From Deinococcus frigens DSM 12807 (GTDB lineage: Bacteria; Deinococcota; Deinococci; Deinococcales; Deinococcaceae), in contig NZ_JNIW01000019.1 of NCBI RefSeq assembly GCF_000701425.1, forward strand, positions 1 through 64,000: a stretch of 64,000 nt of DNA, read 5' to 3'. Position 1 is the first letter of the stretch. Every line of letters begins with the position of its first letter. A model generated the notes under the pieces. The model did not search any database, was not told the origin of the DNA, and worked only from the letters and a program-made list of their open reading frames with translations. The translations under genes were made by a program, and so were the position numbers. Shown piece after piece: positions 1 through 8,777 of this stretch.

Positions 1-2
1 TT

Positions 3-86
3 CGGTCTGTTCAGACCAAAACGCTGGCCTCATTGCGGTTGCGCGTCGTCCTGGCCGTCATTGCCCACAATCTCACCAAGCCCTAA
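3..86 (+). CDS. C-terminal tail of a gene entering from the left; possibly a transposase
   Basis: An open frame runs from the window edge to a TAA at 84-86 and encodes 27 residues ending in SLRLRVVLAVIAHNLTKP. The Leu/Val/Arg-rich tail with AHNL resembles the C-terminal ends of some DDE transposases, but this is a memory-based impression from a very short piece. The last four bases overlap the convergent lipoprotein gene. It could equally be the end of an ordinary gene. Confidence 0.35.
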   Translation, partial: RSVQTKTLASLRLRVVLAVIAHNLTKP

Positions 87-691
87 ACGGGGTTATTTTC
101 CTTGAATATGTCCTCGCTCATCACAGCGTTTTCAAGCGTAAATTTGATGGCTGTCGGGCTGATGGCGTTAATGACAAGGACGCCGCTAATACTGGTCCAG
201 TCGGTTGACTGTCGATCTCCGCTTCGATATGTCTCGCCGTAAATTACAGTCGCACCATCGGGCGGTGTGTCGGCCAGGAAAAACTTTGCCGTGTTGTAAA
301 GCGGAAGGCGGTCACCGACCTTGAAGGTGCCCGTCTTGTTGCGGAAGAAAAAGCCCAGCGTACGATCCGAAACGCGGCCAGACGCGTACGTTTCGTAGAC
401 GACGGCCAGGCCGCCGCTGACTCCAGTGCTGTCGGGATTTTCAAATGTTCCGCCCACCGCGCCGTTCGCACCCGTCAGGGGAGCCAGACTGGCAGTGGGT
501 GATCCTGACGCCTTGAACGTGAAGCTGGCTGTATTCGCCGTATTGCCTGGCAGCGGTTTGACAGGCGGTGGCTTGACGGGGGTGGTGTCCTCGGGCGGAG
601 GGTTCTTAACCGGTGGCGTGTCAGGGCCACCCCCACAGGCGGACAGAAGTGTGGCGCTGAGCAACAACAGGGCAGGCAGGCGGTATTTCAT
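83..691 (-). CDS. Putative lipoprotein of unknown function
   Basis: Encodes a 202-residue protein. The start at 691 gives MKYRLPALLLLSATLLSAC, a clean type II signal peptide with lipobox LLSAC followed by three glycines, and an AGGAG Shine-Dalgarno sits about 8 bases upstream; an ATG further upstream at 766 would bury the signal and is rejected. Residues 23-50 are a Pro/Lys/Thr-rich linker typical of surface lipoproteins, and the rest looks like a beta-rich domain with alternating hydrophobic residues. I do not recognise the family. It is probably anchored in the cell envelope. It is convergent with the partial gene at the left edge, with a 4-bp overlap. Confidence 0.7.
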   Translation of the reverse strand: MKYRLPALLLLSATLLSACGGGPDTPPVKNPPPEDTTPVKPPPVKPLPGNTANTASFTFKASGSPTASLAPLTGANGAVGGTFENPDSTGVSGGLAVVYETYASGRVSDRTLGFFFRNKTGTFKVGDRLPLYNTAKFFLADTPPDGATVIYGETYRSGDRQSTDWTSISGVLVINAISPTAIKFTLENAVMSEDIFKENNPV

Positions 692-840
692 CAGGAGACT
701 CCTCTGGAGCAGTTCGTCAGACAAAAGTACGCGTCTGGGAGAGGGGCGAAGGGGGTAGGCCGTCATCCTCGCCGTCCGGGATGATGAAAAAAAAGGTCAC
801 TTTTCAATTCAGCGCGAGCATGAATGTTGGTTAAGCTTTT

Positions 841-881
841 GCAGGTGCCGCCGCTGGGCACGGCCCAGCGGCAGCACCTGC
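841..881 (-). terminator. Long hairpin downstream of the 2-hydroxy-acid oxidase gene
   Basis: Two 18-base arms (841-858 and 864-881) pair with a single mismatch around a 5-base loop. The hairpin lies about 90 bases beyond the stop codon of the oxidase gene on the minus strand. There is no U-tract on either side, only AAAAGCTT on the minus-strand 3' flank, so it may stabilise or process the mRNA end rather than act as a classical intrinsic terminator. Confidence 0.4.
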
Positions 882-969
882 GGCTCTGCCGTGCGGGCTG
901 GCGTCGGTGGCTCCGGCATGCAAGGACTGCCGCAGCCGGAACTACTGCGGCAGGCTCCACGGTGCTGTG

Positions 970-2103
970 TCAGGGGTGCAGGGGGCTGGTCTCCATTCTC
1001 AGCAGGTCTGGCCCCACCTGCCCCAGATTCTGCTTGCCGCTCAGGGCCAGGGCCAGCCGCACTTCCTCGCGCAGCAGCTCCAGCACGCGGCGCACGCCGT
1101 CCTCGCCCCCAGCAGCCAGGCCCCACAGCGCGGGGCGGCCCAGAAACACCGCCCGTGCGCCCAAGGCCACGGCCTTGATCACGTCCGTACCGCGCGAGAT
1201 GCCGCCGTCCAGGTAGATCTCGGCGCGGCCCGCCACCGCGTCGGCAATCTCGGGCAACGCGCCGATGGCGCTGATGGCCGTGTCCAGTTGCCGCCCCCCG
1301 TGGTTGCTGACCCACACGTGGCAACCGTGCTGCACGGCCAGTTCGGCGTCCTCGGCGGTCAGAATGCCCTTTAAGATGATGGGCAGCTCCGTCTGGGCGC
1401 GCAGCCAGTCCAGGTCGTTCCAGGTAAAGGACTTGTCCACCAGATTTTGAAAGTAATTGGTCAGTTGCGAGCCGGTGTCGGTTTCCACCCCGGCCAGCGT
1501 CTCACGGGAGGCGACGTTGGGGGCGCTCAGGTGCGGGGGCAGGGCAAAGCGGTGGCGCTCGTTGGCCTCGCGGCGGCCCAGGTACGGTGCGTCCACGGTA
1601 AAGACCAGCGCGCGTGCCCCGCTGTCCCCGGCCCGCGCGATGATCTCGCGGCTCAGTTCGCGGTCACCCAGCAGATACAGTTGAAACCAGAACCGCCCGG
1701 CGGCGGCCTGCCCCACATCGGCAATCGGCGTGTTGGAAAAGGTGCTGAGGGTCATCACGCTACCCAGCCCGGCGGCGGCCCGCGCGGTGGCCAGTTCGGC
1801 GTCCGGGTGCGCCAGCCCATGAAAGGCGCTGGGGGCGACGCCCACCGGGAAGCCCAGCGGCAGGCCCAGCACGCTGGTAGAGGTGTCCACCCTGGAGACG
1901 TCCACCAGCATGCGCGGGCGCAGGCGAATGCGCGCGAAGTCCTCGCGGTTGGCGCGCAGGGTGTGGCCGTCGTTCGCACCGCTGACGTAGTAATCGAGTG
2001 CGTTCTGGTCCAGCCGGGCGCGGCCCAGCGTCTCGATCTCGGCCAGATTGACGGCCTGCTGGAGTGCTTCCAGATGGACCTCGGTGGATGCAGTCGTGTT
2101 CAT
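970..2103 (-). CDS. FMN-dependent alpha-hydroxy-acid oxidizing protein (lactate/glycolate oxidase family)
   Basis: A 377-residue FMN enzyme that oxidises an L-2-hydroxy acid such as lactate or glycolate to the 2-keto acid. The hallmark SNHGGRQLD, holding the catalytic His and substrate Arg, is near residue 270; PIILKGI supplies the flavin-contacting Lys, and YLDGGISRGTD and ALGARAVFLGRP form the phosphate site of the TIM barrel. The N-terminal YYVSGANDGHTLRAN matches the YISGAA..E.TLR region of the family. The ATG at 2103 is preferred over an upstream TTG. The exact substrate and the electron acceptor (O2 or a quinone) cannot be told from sequence. It stands alone; the next genes run the other way. 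Confidence 0.88.
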   Translation of the reverse strand: MNTTASTEVHLEALQQAVNLAEIETLGRARLDQNALDYYVSGANDGHTLRANREDFARIRLRPRMLVDVSRVDTSTSVLGLPLGFPVGVAPSAFHGLAHPDAELATARAAAGLGSVMTLSTFSNTPIADVGQAAAGRFWFQLYLLGDRELSREIIARAGDSGARALVFTVDAPYLGRREANERHRFALPPHLSAPNVASRETLAGVETDTGSQLTNYFQNLVDKSFTWNDLDWLRAQTELPIILKGILTAEDAELAVQHGCHVWVSNHGGRQLDTAISAIGALPEIADAVAGRAEIYLDGGISRGTDVIKAVALGARAVFLGRPALWGLAAGGEDGVRRVLELLREEVRLALALSGKQNLGQVGPDLLRMETSPLHP

Positions 2104-2222
2104 GAGACAGGGTAGCAAGTGCGGTCAGGCGGGCGTGTGTGGGGCAGGACAAAGCGCGCGGCTCTCCTTCCTCCGTAACTCCTCTGACAGCCCGTCGTAT
2201 CCATTCGCGCCATGCTGACCCC

Positions 2223-2741
2223 ATGTTCCGTTCCCGTCCAAAACCCGAAAAGCCCCGCGCCGGACCGGACGGTGTTCTCCAGGAGAGTGTCTGGGACTAC
2301 CCGCGCCCGCCCCGGCTGGAGCGCACGCACAGGCGCATTGAAATCTGGCTGGGCGGCGAGAAGATTGCCGACACCACCGCCGCCTACCGTGTTTTGGAAA
2401 CCAGCCACCCGCCCGGCTACTACCTGCCCCCCGAAGCCTTTTCGCCGGGCGTATTGAGCCGCGCCCAGGGCAGCAGCATGTGCGAATTCAAGGGTGCGGC
2501 GACGTACTGGACGCTGTCGGCGGGGGGCAAGGCGGCGCAGGCGGCAGGCTGGAGCTATGAATCTCCAACGCCTGCTTTCCGGGACATCGCCGGATATATC
2601 GCCCTCTACCCGGGCCAGATGGACGAGTGCCGGGTGGACGGCGAAATCGTCATTCCGCAGCCGGGCACCTTCTACGGCGGCTGGATCACTTCAGATGTGG
2701 CCGGACCGTTCAAGGGCGCGGCGGGGACGATGGGCTGGTAG
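2223..2741 (+). CDS. DUF427 domain protein
   Basis: A 172-residue protein starting at MFRSRPKPEK. The central part carries the DUF427 pattern: IEIWLGGEKIADTTAAYRVLET, then Tyr-Tyr-Leu-Pro-Pro-Glu, a CEFKGAATYW segment, and a C-terminal AGYIALYPGQMDECRVDGE. This small beta-barrel domain is widespread in bacteria and has no firmly established biochemical role. It is followed after 10 bases by a nucleotidyltransferase-like gene on the same strand, so the two may be co-transcribed. The start is chosen because the protein similarity begins shortly after this ATG; an upstream in-frame ATG at 2139 adds an Arg-rich leader that looks non-coding. Confidence 0.85.
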   Translation: MFRSRPKPEKPRAGPDGVLQESVWDYPRPPRLERTHRRIEIWLGGEKIADTTAAYRVLETSHPPGYYLPPEAFSPGVLSRAQGSSMCEFKGAATYWTLSAGGKAAQAAGWSYESPTPAFRDIAGYIALYPGQMDECRVDGEIVIPQPGTFYGGWITSDVAGPFKGAAGTMGW

Positions 2742-2751
2742 ATTCGGGCCA

Positions 2752-3243
2752 GTGCTGCACCCCCAGATTCTTTCCCTGTGCCGCGCCTTTGCTGAGGCGG
2801 GCGTCAAAGTCTGGCTGATTGGCGGGCAGGCGGTAGAGCTGCTGTGTGGCGGCAACGTGCGCGAACATGATGACATTGATTTTCTGGTGCGTGAGGCCGA
2901 TGGAGTGCGGGCCACCGATGTTTTGCGCGGTATTGGCTTCTTCAAGGTCCACGGCTCCCTGGAAGAAGGCAATGTCTTTTTCTATCGGGATGGCCTGCTG
3001 GTGGACCTCGTTCCCATCCACGACGAACTTAACCCGCCCCGAACTGTCGGCAGGCTGGACGAAATCGCGTGGCCCGCCGACTTCCTGGCCCCCTTTGACG
3101 CCGACCTTGATGACCTGGCCATCCTCACCCTGACGCCTGCCAGCCACCGCGCCATGAAGGGGATCGTGGCCGCGTTCTACGGCGCAGAAATGAGGGACAA
3201 AGACTGCCTGGACCTGTCCGCCCTTGCTACCCTGGCCCCATGA
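2752..3243 (+). CDS. Nucleotidyltransferase-fold protein
   Basis: A 163-residue protein with the pol-beta nucleotidyltransferase signature WLIGGQAVELL followed by REHDDIDFLV (GG...D-x-D, two metal-binding aspartates), as in the LinA/AadB-type aminoglycoside or lincosamide adenylyltransferases and in many antitoxin-like MNT proteins. A third acidic patch, LVDLVPIHDEL, fits the family. The start is probably the GTG at 2752, ten bases after the preceding stop; a longer frame beginning at 2494 overlaps the DUF427 gene. The substrate is unknown. The last four bases (ATGA) overlap the next gene, suggesting translational coupling. Confidence 0.75.
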   Translation: MLHPQILSLCRAFAEAGVKVWLIGGQAVELLCGGNVREHDDIDFLVREADGVRATDVLRGIGFFKVHGSLEEGNVFFYRDGLLVDLVPIHDELNPPRTVGRLDEIAWPADFLAPFDADLDDLAILTLTPASHRAMKGIVAAFYGAEMRDKDCLDLSALATLAP

Positions 3244-3644
3244 CCGACGCTCCGATCCGCACCCGCCTCAATGCCCTGGTCCCGGCGCTGCGCCATTTTC
3301 ACTCGGCGCTGCTGGACTTCGCCAGGGGCGAATACGAGTTCCTGCACGGCCCGGTGGGCAGTCCTTTTGAGCTGTACTCGCTGGTCATGAACAACCCGGA
3401 TTTTCAGTGGCTGCGCCCGCTGTCGGGCCTGATGGCGACGCTGGACGAGGTGCTGGACGCCAAGGACAAAACGCTGACCGAGCAGAACCTGACCGACGTG
3501 CGCGGCGCTCTGGGCCTGCTGTTCTCGGACAGTGACACCCGCTTTGCCGACTTCCGCGCTGGATATACCCGCGCGAAGAGTGACAACCGCGTGTGCGAGA
3601 CGGAAACCGAATGGCGTGAGGTCCTGAACAGCCTGGAAGCCTGA
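3240..3644 (+). CDS. Conserved hypothetical protein
   Basis: A 134-residue, probably all-helical protein with no signal peptide or membrane span. It starts at an ATG overlapping the previous stop codon (ATGA) and ends exactly where pth begins, so it is an internal member of a tight operon. Visible features are an aromatic-rich stretch around GEYEFLHGPVGSPFELY and a C-terminal ETEWREVLNSLEA. The family is not one I can name. Confidence 0.7.
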   Translation: MTDAPIRTRLNALVPALRHFHSALLDFARGEYEFLHGPVGSPFELYSLVMNNPDFQWLRPLSGLMATLDEVLDAKDKTLTEQNLTDVRGALGLLFSDSDTRFADFRAGYTRAKSDNRVCETETEWREVLNSLEA

Positions 3645-4316
3645 ATGAAGTTGGTGGTAGGACTCGGAAATCCCGGCTTGAAATATGCCCAGACCCGCCA
3701 CAACGTCGGCTGGCTGGTGGTGGACGAGGTGGCCCGCCGCGCCGGGGCAAGCTGGCTAAAGGAGAAAAATGCGGAGGTCTGCGAGGTCCGCCTCGGTCCC
3801 GCTCCCGGCGAAAAGGTGCTGCTGGTCAAGCCGCAGACGTTCATGAATGCATCGGGCAAGGCGGTGCTGCCGCTGTTCGCCTTCTACAAGCTAGAGCTGG
3901 GCGACTTGCTGGCCGTTCAGGACGATCTGGACAGTCCATTCGGCCTCCTGAAGTTTCGGCTGGATGGGCGGCATGGTGGACAGAACGGCGTGCGCGACAT
4001 GATCCGCCTGCTGGGTTCGGAGGCGTTCGCACGACTCAAAATTGGAATTTCACGCCCCCCTGCTGGCCGTGATCCGGCAGACTGGGTGCTGAGCAAATGG
4101 CATCCGGACGAGGCCGCGACGCTGGCCGAACTGGTGCGTCTGGGCGCGAATGCGGTGGAAGCCTGGGCGGCACAGGGGCTGGCCGAAGCGCAGGGGCAAT
4201 TCAACGGCACGGATCTTCGCCCCAAACCTCCGGCCCCGCCCGTTCCCAAACCCGCAGCTCCTGAAAAAGATGAGGCGGAGGTTGAGCCGCCCAAGCCCGT
4301 GCAAGGCGTACCCTGA
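3645..4316 (+). CDS. pth: Peptidyl-tRNA hydrolase
   Basis: Cleaves peptidyl-tRNA released from stalled ribosomes to recycle tRNA. The first residues [20 protein letters not shown] carry the GLGNPG motif, the catalytic Asn and the catalytic His of [15 protein letters not shown] and [13 protein letters not shown] with GGQNGVRDM are the other conserved blocks. The protein is 223 residues, longer than the usual 190-200, because of a Pro/Lys/Glu-rich tail from about residue 185 onward that is probably disordered. It follows the preceding stop codon without a gap and is followed after 4 bases by an M42 peptidase gene. Confidence 0.95.
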   Translation: MKLVVGLGNPGLKYAQTRHNVGWLVVDEVARRAGASWLKEKNAEVCEVRLGPAPGEKVLLVKPQTFMNASGKAVLPLFAFYKLELGDLLAVQDDLDSPFGLLKFRLDGRHGGQNGVRDMIRLLGSEAFARLKIGISRPPAGRDPADWVLSKWHPDEAATLAELVRLGANAVEAWAAQGLAEAQGQFNGTDLRPKPPAPPVPKPAAPEKDEAEVEPPKPVQGVP

Positions 4317-4320
4317 GCAA

Positions 4321-5397
4321 ATGGCAAAATCCAAGATGGCTCCCGCTCCCGAAGCGGATTTAAGATTAGATGTATTGATGCACCTGTCCAACCTCCCCGG
4401 CGTTCCCGGCCAGGAGGACGCCGTGCGCGACTTCGTGCTGGTCGAGCTGGATGGGCTAACCGACGACGTGCGCGTGGACGCGCTGGGCAACGTGATCGCC
4501 ACCCGCAGCGGTAGCGGCGGCAAGAAAGCCAAGCGCGAGCGCGTGATGGTCAGCGCCCACATGGACGAGATTGGCTTTCTGGTGCGCTTCATCGACGAGC
4601 GCGGTTTTCTGCGGGTGCAGGCGCTGGGCGGCTTCGACACCCGCAACCTGTTCGCGAGGGACGTGACCGTGCATGCGCGGGGCGGGGCGCTGCCCGGCAT
4701 CATGACGCCGGGTGGCAAGCCCATTCACATCTCGTCCGCCGAGGAGCGCAAGAAGATTCCCGAGGTCAAGGAGTTCTTCATTGATCTGGGACTGGACGCC
4801 GAGGAAGTCAAACGCCGCGTGCGCGTGGGCGACATGGTCACGCTGGACCACACAGCCCGCCGCGTCGGCTCGCTGGTCTGCGGCAAGGCGATGGATGACC
4901 GTGCCTCGGTATTCATGCTGCTGGAAGTCCTGCGCCACTTCCGCAAGACGCCGCCGAAGCATGACCTGATCGCCGTTTTCAGCGTGCAGGAAGAAGTGGG
5001 TTTGCGTGGGGCGATAACAGCCGCTTATGGCGTGGAACCCACCGTCGGCATCGGCCTGGACGTGACATTGGCGGTGGACACCCCCGGCGTCAGCCCCGAC
5101 GAGGCCGTCACGCGCATGGGCGAGGGCATCGGCATCAAGGTCTTCGATTCCAGCATGATCTCCACCCGCAGCCTGGTGGACGAGTTCTACGATCTGGCCG
5201 AGAGCCGGGGCATCCACGCGCAGATGGAAGTGCTGGCGGCGGGCGGCACCGACGGCGCGGCCATCCAGCGCAGCCGCGCGGGCGTGCCGACGCTCACTCT
5301 TAGCCTGCCCACCCGCTACATCCATAGCGTCGTGGAGTCCGTGCATGTGGACGATTTGCGGTCCGGGGTGGATTTGCTGGTGGCGTATCTGGAGTGA
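4321..5397 (+). CDS. M42 family metallopeptidase (glutamyl/tetrahedral aminopeptidase type)
   Basis: A 358-residue di-metal aminopeptidase of the M42 family, which usually forms dodecameric TET-like particles that trim peptides in the cytoplasm. Metal ligands are visible: His and Asp in SAHMDEIGF, Asp in GKAMDDRAS, the Glu pair in VQEEVGLRG (base plus ligand), Asp in GIGLDVT and His in RYIHSVVESV. The start is the ATG at 4321, five bases after pth; an in-frame upstream extension reads through pth in another frame and is spurious. It closes the tight plus-strand gene run. Beyond its stop the base composition drops abruptly to AT-rich. Confidence 0.92.
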   Translation: MAKSKMAPAPEADLRLDVLMHLSNLPGVPGQEDAVRDFVLVELDGLTDDVRVDALGNVIATRSGSGGKKAKRERVMVSAHMDEIGFLVRFIDERGFLRVQALGGFDTRNLFARDVTVHARGGALPGIMTPGGKPIHISSAEERKKIPEVKEFFIDLGLDAEEVKRRVRVGDMVTLDHTARRVGSLVCGKAMDDRASVFMLLEVLRHFRKTPPKHDLIAVFSVQEEVGLRGAITAAYGVEPTVGIGLDVTLAVDTPGVSPDEAVTRMGEGIGIKVFDSSMISTRSLVDEFYDLAESRGIHAQMEVLAAGGTDGAAIQRSRAGVPTLTLSLPTRYIHSVVESVHVDDLRSGVDLLVAYLE

Positions 5398-5601
5398 GGG
5401 CAGGCACAACGCATTGTGAGTTTATATAGAGTTTTATGAGCCTGCGTATTCTAATATACAATGAGCGATCATAGATAGCTGTGTCTACTGCTTTGAATAT
5501 ACCCAAGCGCATTCGCCTGCGCTCCCGAAGCAATATTCTGGCAAGTTAGTTTTCTTGAATGAACTTGGTGATTCGGTTTTGTCAAAGTTTAAGGTGGTGC
5601 G

Positions 5602-6249
5602 ATGAGCAGAAATAATTCCAAAGCATTTGTTATAAACAACTGCTTAAATACCTCAATAATAGGGTGCAGAGCTACAGGGTTTAACACTGGTTTTGAATTT
5701 ATTAATTGCCGTCATACAAGAGTTGACAAGACGGAATCAATTGGGACCCGAAACCCCAGGAATCTTGATCAAGCTACGGATTATATTTCTAAAATTCTGG
5801 AGTCTGATATGGAAAGTGAAAAACTATCTAAGGGATTTGTCGTTAAAGATAGTTTCGATACTACTTTGAAAAATACTACATCGATTGGTCATGATATTGG
5901 TTATGAGATTGACAATAGTGATTCGACATTATTGGATGGCGCTGTAACTGTGAGTAGAGAGGTCTACAAAAGTATTCACGAAATAGATTTCATAATATCA
6001 TTTGTAAGGGGCAGCCGAGATGTAGAGGTTAAGCTTTTTCAACAAACTCTTGAATCCGCTAAGGCTGAGTTGATGAGTCCTACTCCTCACAAAGGAATGC
6101 TCCTCGCTTTTTTTGGTTATATATCCGGCATTGTTTCTTCCGCTGCTTCCGATGCAATTAGCAGCAAATTAAACGAACTATCTCCTGAAATCTTGGAAAG
6201 GTTGCATGAACTCTACCATGCGGTGAAAATAGTCGTCAGCCAATTCTAA
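5602..6249 (+). CDS. Orphan protein with two 42-residue repeats, in AT-rich DNA
   Basis: A 215-residue protein of unknown function. Residues 7-48 and 77-118 are related to each other: each begins K-[AG]-F-V and continues with spaced T, G, G-[FY]-E, N, T and D residues, a rhythm like coils of a right-handed parallel beta-helix. Between them lies a charged helix (about 54-75). Residues 119-215 look helical and contain a hydrophobic stretch around HKGMLLAFFGYISGIVSSAA that could insert in or touch a membrane, followed by an amphipathic C-terminal helix. The start has an AAGGTGG ribosome site. Codons such as AGA, ATA and TTA, rare in the neighbours, are common here, which points to recent transfer. 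No signal peptide is seen. Confidence 0.75.
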   Translation: MSRNNSKAFVINNCLNTSIIGCRATGFNTGFEFINCRHTRVDKTESIGTRNPRNLDQATDYISKILESDMESEKLSKGFVVKDSFDTTLKNTTSIGHDIGYEIDNSDSTLLDGAVTVSREVYKSIHEIDFIISFVRGSRDVEVKLFQQTLESAKAELMSPTPHKGMLLAFFGYISGIVSSAASDAISSKLNELSPEILERLHELYHAVKIVVSQF

Positions 6250-6333
6250 TTTAGAGGCTACTATGATCTAACATATTTTGTGATTGACAGTTTTATCCAT
6301 CATGAAGTATGGAGTTGCTAAAGATAAATTTAG

Positions 6334-6377
6334 AAAATGAATGGCATATCTTAATTTCAGAATATGCCATTCATTTT
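6334..6377. terminator. Perfect 16-bp stem terminator between the orphan gene and lpdA
   Basis: Arms 6334-6349 and 6362-6377 are perfectly complementary (16 bp) around a 12-base loop. The plus-strand side ends in a T-run at 6374-6379; on the minus strand the stem ends in TTTT and continues AT-rich. It lies three bases past the lpdA stop codon and 85 bases past the orphan gene, so it can serve both convergent transcripts. Confidence 0.85.
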
Positions 6378-6380
6378 TTC

Positions 6381-7784
6381 CTACTTATTCATGATGTGAA
6401 TGGCCTGCTTATGCACGGCTTCCGCCGCTTCCAGCACGGCCTCGCCCAGGGTGGGGTGGGCGTGAATGGTCAGGGCGATGTCGCTGGCGGTGGCGGCCAT
6501 TTCCAGCGCCAGGCCCGCCTCGCCTAGCAGGTCGGAGGCGTGCGGACCCACGATATGCACGCCCAGCAGCAGGTCGGTGTCCTTTTCCACCACCATTTTC
6601 ACGAAGCCGTCGGTGGCTTGCAGGGTCATGGCGCGGCCAGAGGCGCTGAGGGGGAAGATGCCGGTCCTGACCTCGTAGCCCTTTTCCCTGGCTTCGGCCT
6701 CGGTCAGTCCCACCCAGGCCAGTTCGGGGCTGGTGTAGACCACGCCGGGAATCGCCACGGCGTCCTGCTCAGCGGGTTTGCCTGCAATCACCTCGGCGGC
6801 CACCAGACCCTCTTTCATGGCCTTGTGCGCCAGCATGGGGTTTCCGGCCACGTCGCCGATACTGTAGATGTGCGGCACGTTGCTGTGCTGGCGGGTGTCG
6901 GCGGGGATGAAGCCGCGCTCGGTGACGTTCACGCCCGCCGCCGCCGCGTTCAGGCCATCGGTGCGCGGGCGACGGCCCACGGCCACCAGCACGCGGTCAA
7001 AGACCTCAACTGTCTTCTCGCCGGTCTTGACGTTTTCCAGCTCCACATGCACGCCGTCGCCCTTTTTCTCGGCCTTGTTCGCCTTGGTCTCGGTGGCAAT
7101 GTTGATGCCCTGCTTTTTCATGATCTTGCCGAATTCCTTGACCGCGTCGGCGTCGGCACCGGGGATGATGTTGGGAAGGAACTCGATGACTTTGACCTCG
7201 CTGCCCATGTTGTTGTAGATGTGCGAGAACTCGAAGCCGATCACGCCGCCGCCCACGCACAGCATCCGCGCGGGAACGGGGTCAGGCATGACCAGCGCGC
7301 CGGTGCTGTCCACGATCACGTCCTGATCCACCTCTAACCCCGGCAGCTTGGCGGGTTCGGAGCCGGTGGCAATGATGAAGTTGGAGGCGGTGTAGGTCTT
7401 GTCGCCCACCTTGACGGTGTGGGGGTCCACGAAGCTGGCCTCGCCGATCAGGTGCGTGACCTTGTTGGCCTTGAACAGCGCGCCCACGCCGCCGGTCAGC
7501 TTCTTGACGATGCCGTCTTTCCAGCCGTTGAGCTTGGCGATGTCCATCTTCTGCTCGCCGAAGGTCAGGCCGAAGTCGGCGGCGTGGCGGGCGGCGGCGA
7601 TCTGCTCACCCGCGTGGAGCATGGCCTTGGTGGGAATGCAGCCCACGTTCAGGCACACGCCGCCCAGGGAATCGCGCTCGACACAGGCGACGTTCAGGCC
7701 CAGTTGCGCGGCGCGGATGGCGGCGTGGTAGCCGCCGGGGCCAGCGCCGATTACCAGTACGTCAAAATCCATTGGCTTGGTCAT
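6381..7784 (-). CDS. lpdA: Dihydrolipoyl dehydrogenase (E3)
   Basis: A 467-residue flavoprotein that reoxidises dihydrolipoamide in 2-oxoacid dehydrogenase complexes or the glycine cleavage system, passing electrons to NAD+. The N-terminal [12 protein letters not shown] binds [16 protein letters not shown] holds the redox-active disulfide; [13 protein letters not shown] is the NAD site; IYSIGDVAG is the second FAD contact; and the C-terminal [15 protein letters not shown] contributes the His-Glu pair of the partner subunit. Length is normal. No E1 or E2 gene is nearby, so the complex it serves cannot be told from context. It is a single-gene unit ending at the 16-bp stem terminator. Confidence 0.95.
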   Translation of the reverse strand: MTKPMDFDVLVIGAGPGGYHAAIRAAQLGLNVACVERDSLGGVCLNVGCIPTKAMLHAGEQIAAARHAADFGLTFGEQKMDIAKLNGWKDGIVKKLTGGVGALFKANKVTHLIGEASFVDPHTVKVGDKTYTASNFIIATGSEPAKLPGLEVDQDVIVDSTGALVMPDPVPARMLCVGGGVIGFEFSHIYNNMGSEVKVIEFLPNIIPGADADAVKEFGKIMKKQGINIATETKANKAEKKGDGVHVELENVKTGEKTVEVFDRVLVAVGRRPRTDGLNAAAAGVNVTERGFIPADTRQHSNVPHIYSIGDVAGNPMLAHKAMKEGLVAAEVIAGKPAEQDAVAIPGVVYTSPELAWVGLTEAEAREKGYEVRTGIFPLSASGRAMTLQATDGFVKMVVEKDTDLLLGVHIVGPHASDLLGEAGLALEMAATASDIALTIHAHPTLGEAVLEAAEAVHKQAIHIMNK

Positions 7785-7893
7785 GCGGGCAGTCTAACGC
7801 CCGTTTGGGTGGGCGTCAGTAACCTGCTGGGATAGCTGGACGCGCACGATTGACAAGACGGAATGGTGGGTTGAGGCGGGGCCGTTTGTGCGA

Positions 7894-8742
7894 CTACAGC
7901 GTCGTTCGGTTCGTGCTGCGCGGGTCATCCAGAATCTGAGCGTTGTACCTGAGATCGGTGTCGATACTGGCCCGCCAGGGCCGCGCGTACCGGAGTGCGA
8001 TGTCCAGTTCCGGTGCATCCCGATCTAGCGTATTGACCGTCACGCCCCGCGCGGCGCTGACCTGCCCCAGACATTCTCCATGCGGGCCGATCAGTCCAGA
8101 CCTCATCAGGTGATCTGTTTCGGTGGGCGTGGACAGGCTGACCCAGAAGTTGTGAATAGCGGCGTAGGCCCGCGCCTTGATCACGAAGATGGTGTCCACC
8201 GGATAAGCCGAGAGCAGTACACAATCGACGCCCAGCCGCCCGTATTCGATGAACAGCGCCGGGAAGTTGATCTCCACACAGATGGCGCAGCCGAAGCGGA
8301 AGCCGTCCACCTCAAAAGTAATGGCCGCCGTGCCAGGCGTGTAAAAGTGTGCGACCTCGGTGTGGGAGGGAATGCGCTTGTCGTAACGCGTCACCAGCTC
8401 GCCGCCGTCAGAAATGACGTACAGGCTGTTGTGCGGCCAGCGGGGCGGGGTCAGCGGATGGGCCGAACCCAGCACCACCCACAGCCGCAGCTCTGCCGCC
8501 AGCGCCATCACCGCTTCCAGTTCGGCCCGCACGACAGAGAAATCCACCTCGGCCCAGTCCTGAATGGGATTCTTGGCGTAGCCGGAGAGCATTCCTTCGG
8601 GAAAGTGAATCAGTCGCGCGCCCTGTGCCGCCGCCTCACGCATGGCCGCCCGCACACTTTCCCCGTTCTGGCGGGCATTCCCCGTGATGGGCAGTTGGGC
8701 GGCAGCGATACGGAACGGACTTGGGGAAGGTAGAGCGGTCAC
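7894..8742 (-). CDS. Carbon-nitrogen hydrolase (nitrilase superfamily amidase)
   Basis: A 282-residue enzyme with the Glu-Lys-Cys catalytic triad of the nitrilase superfamily: Glu in LIHFPEGMLSGY, Lys in TRYDKRIPS and the nucleophile Cys in GCAICVEINFP. Members hydrolyse C-N bonds in amides, ureas or N-carbamoyl compounds; the exact substrate is not evident. The N-terminus FRIAAAQLPITGN is the usual first beta-strand. It lies 35 bases downstream of the cytochrome P450 gene on the same strand and may be co-transcribed with it. Confidence 0.88.
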   Translation of the reverse strand: MTALPSPSPFRIAAAQLPITGNARQNGESVRAAMREAAAQGARLIHFPEGMLSGYAKNPIQDWAEVDFSVVRAELEAVMALAAELRLWVVLGSAHPLTPPRWPHNSLYVISDGGELVTRYDKRIPSHTEVAHFYTPGTAAITFEVDGFRFGCAICVEINFPALFIEYGRLGVDCVLLSAYPVDTIFVIKARAYAAIHNFWVSLSTPTETDHLMRSGLIGPHGECLGQVSAARGVTVNTLDRDAPELDIALRYARPWRASIDTDLRYNAQILDDPRSTNRTTL

Positions 8743-8777
8743 GCGGCGAGTCTAGCCAGTTTGGGGAAGCTGCTAGA

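Larger units (their letters stand above)
5405..6380. other. AT-rich island
   Basis: From just after the M42 peptidase stop to the lpdA stop, base composition changes sharply to AT-rich (judged by eye; the flanks are strongly GC-rich). The island contains one gene, about 200 bases of AT-rich upstream DNA and a terminator. No integrase, transposase or clear terminal repeats are visible, so how it arrived is unknown. Confidence 0.8.

Noticed and set aside
6309..6527. A short plus-strand frame spanning the AT-rich island edge and the lpdA 3' end
   Set aside because: It crosses the strong terminator hairpin and its second half is antisense to lpdA.
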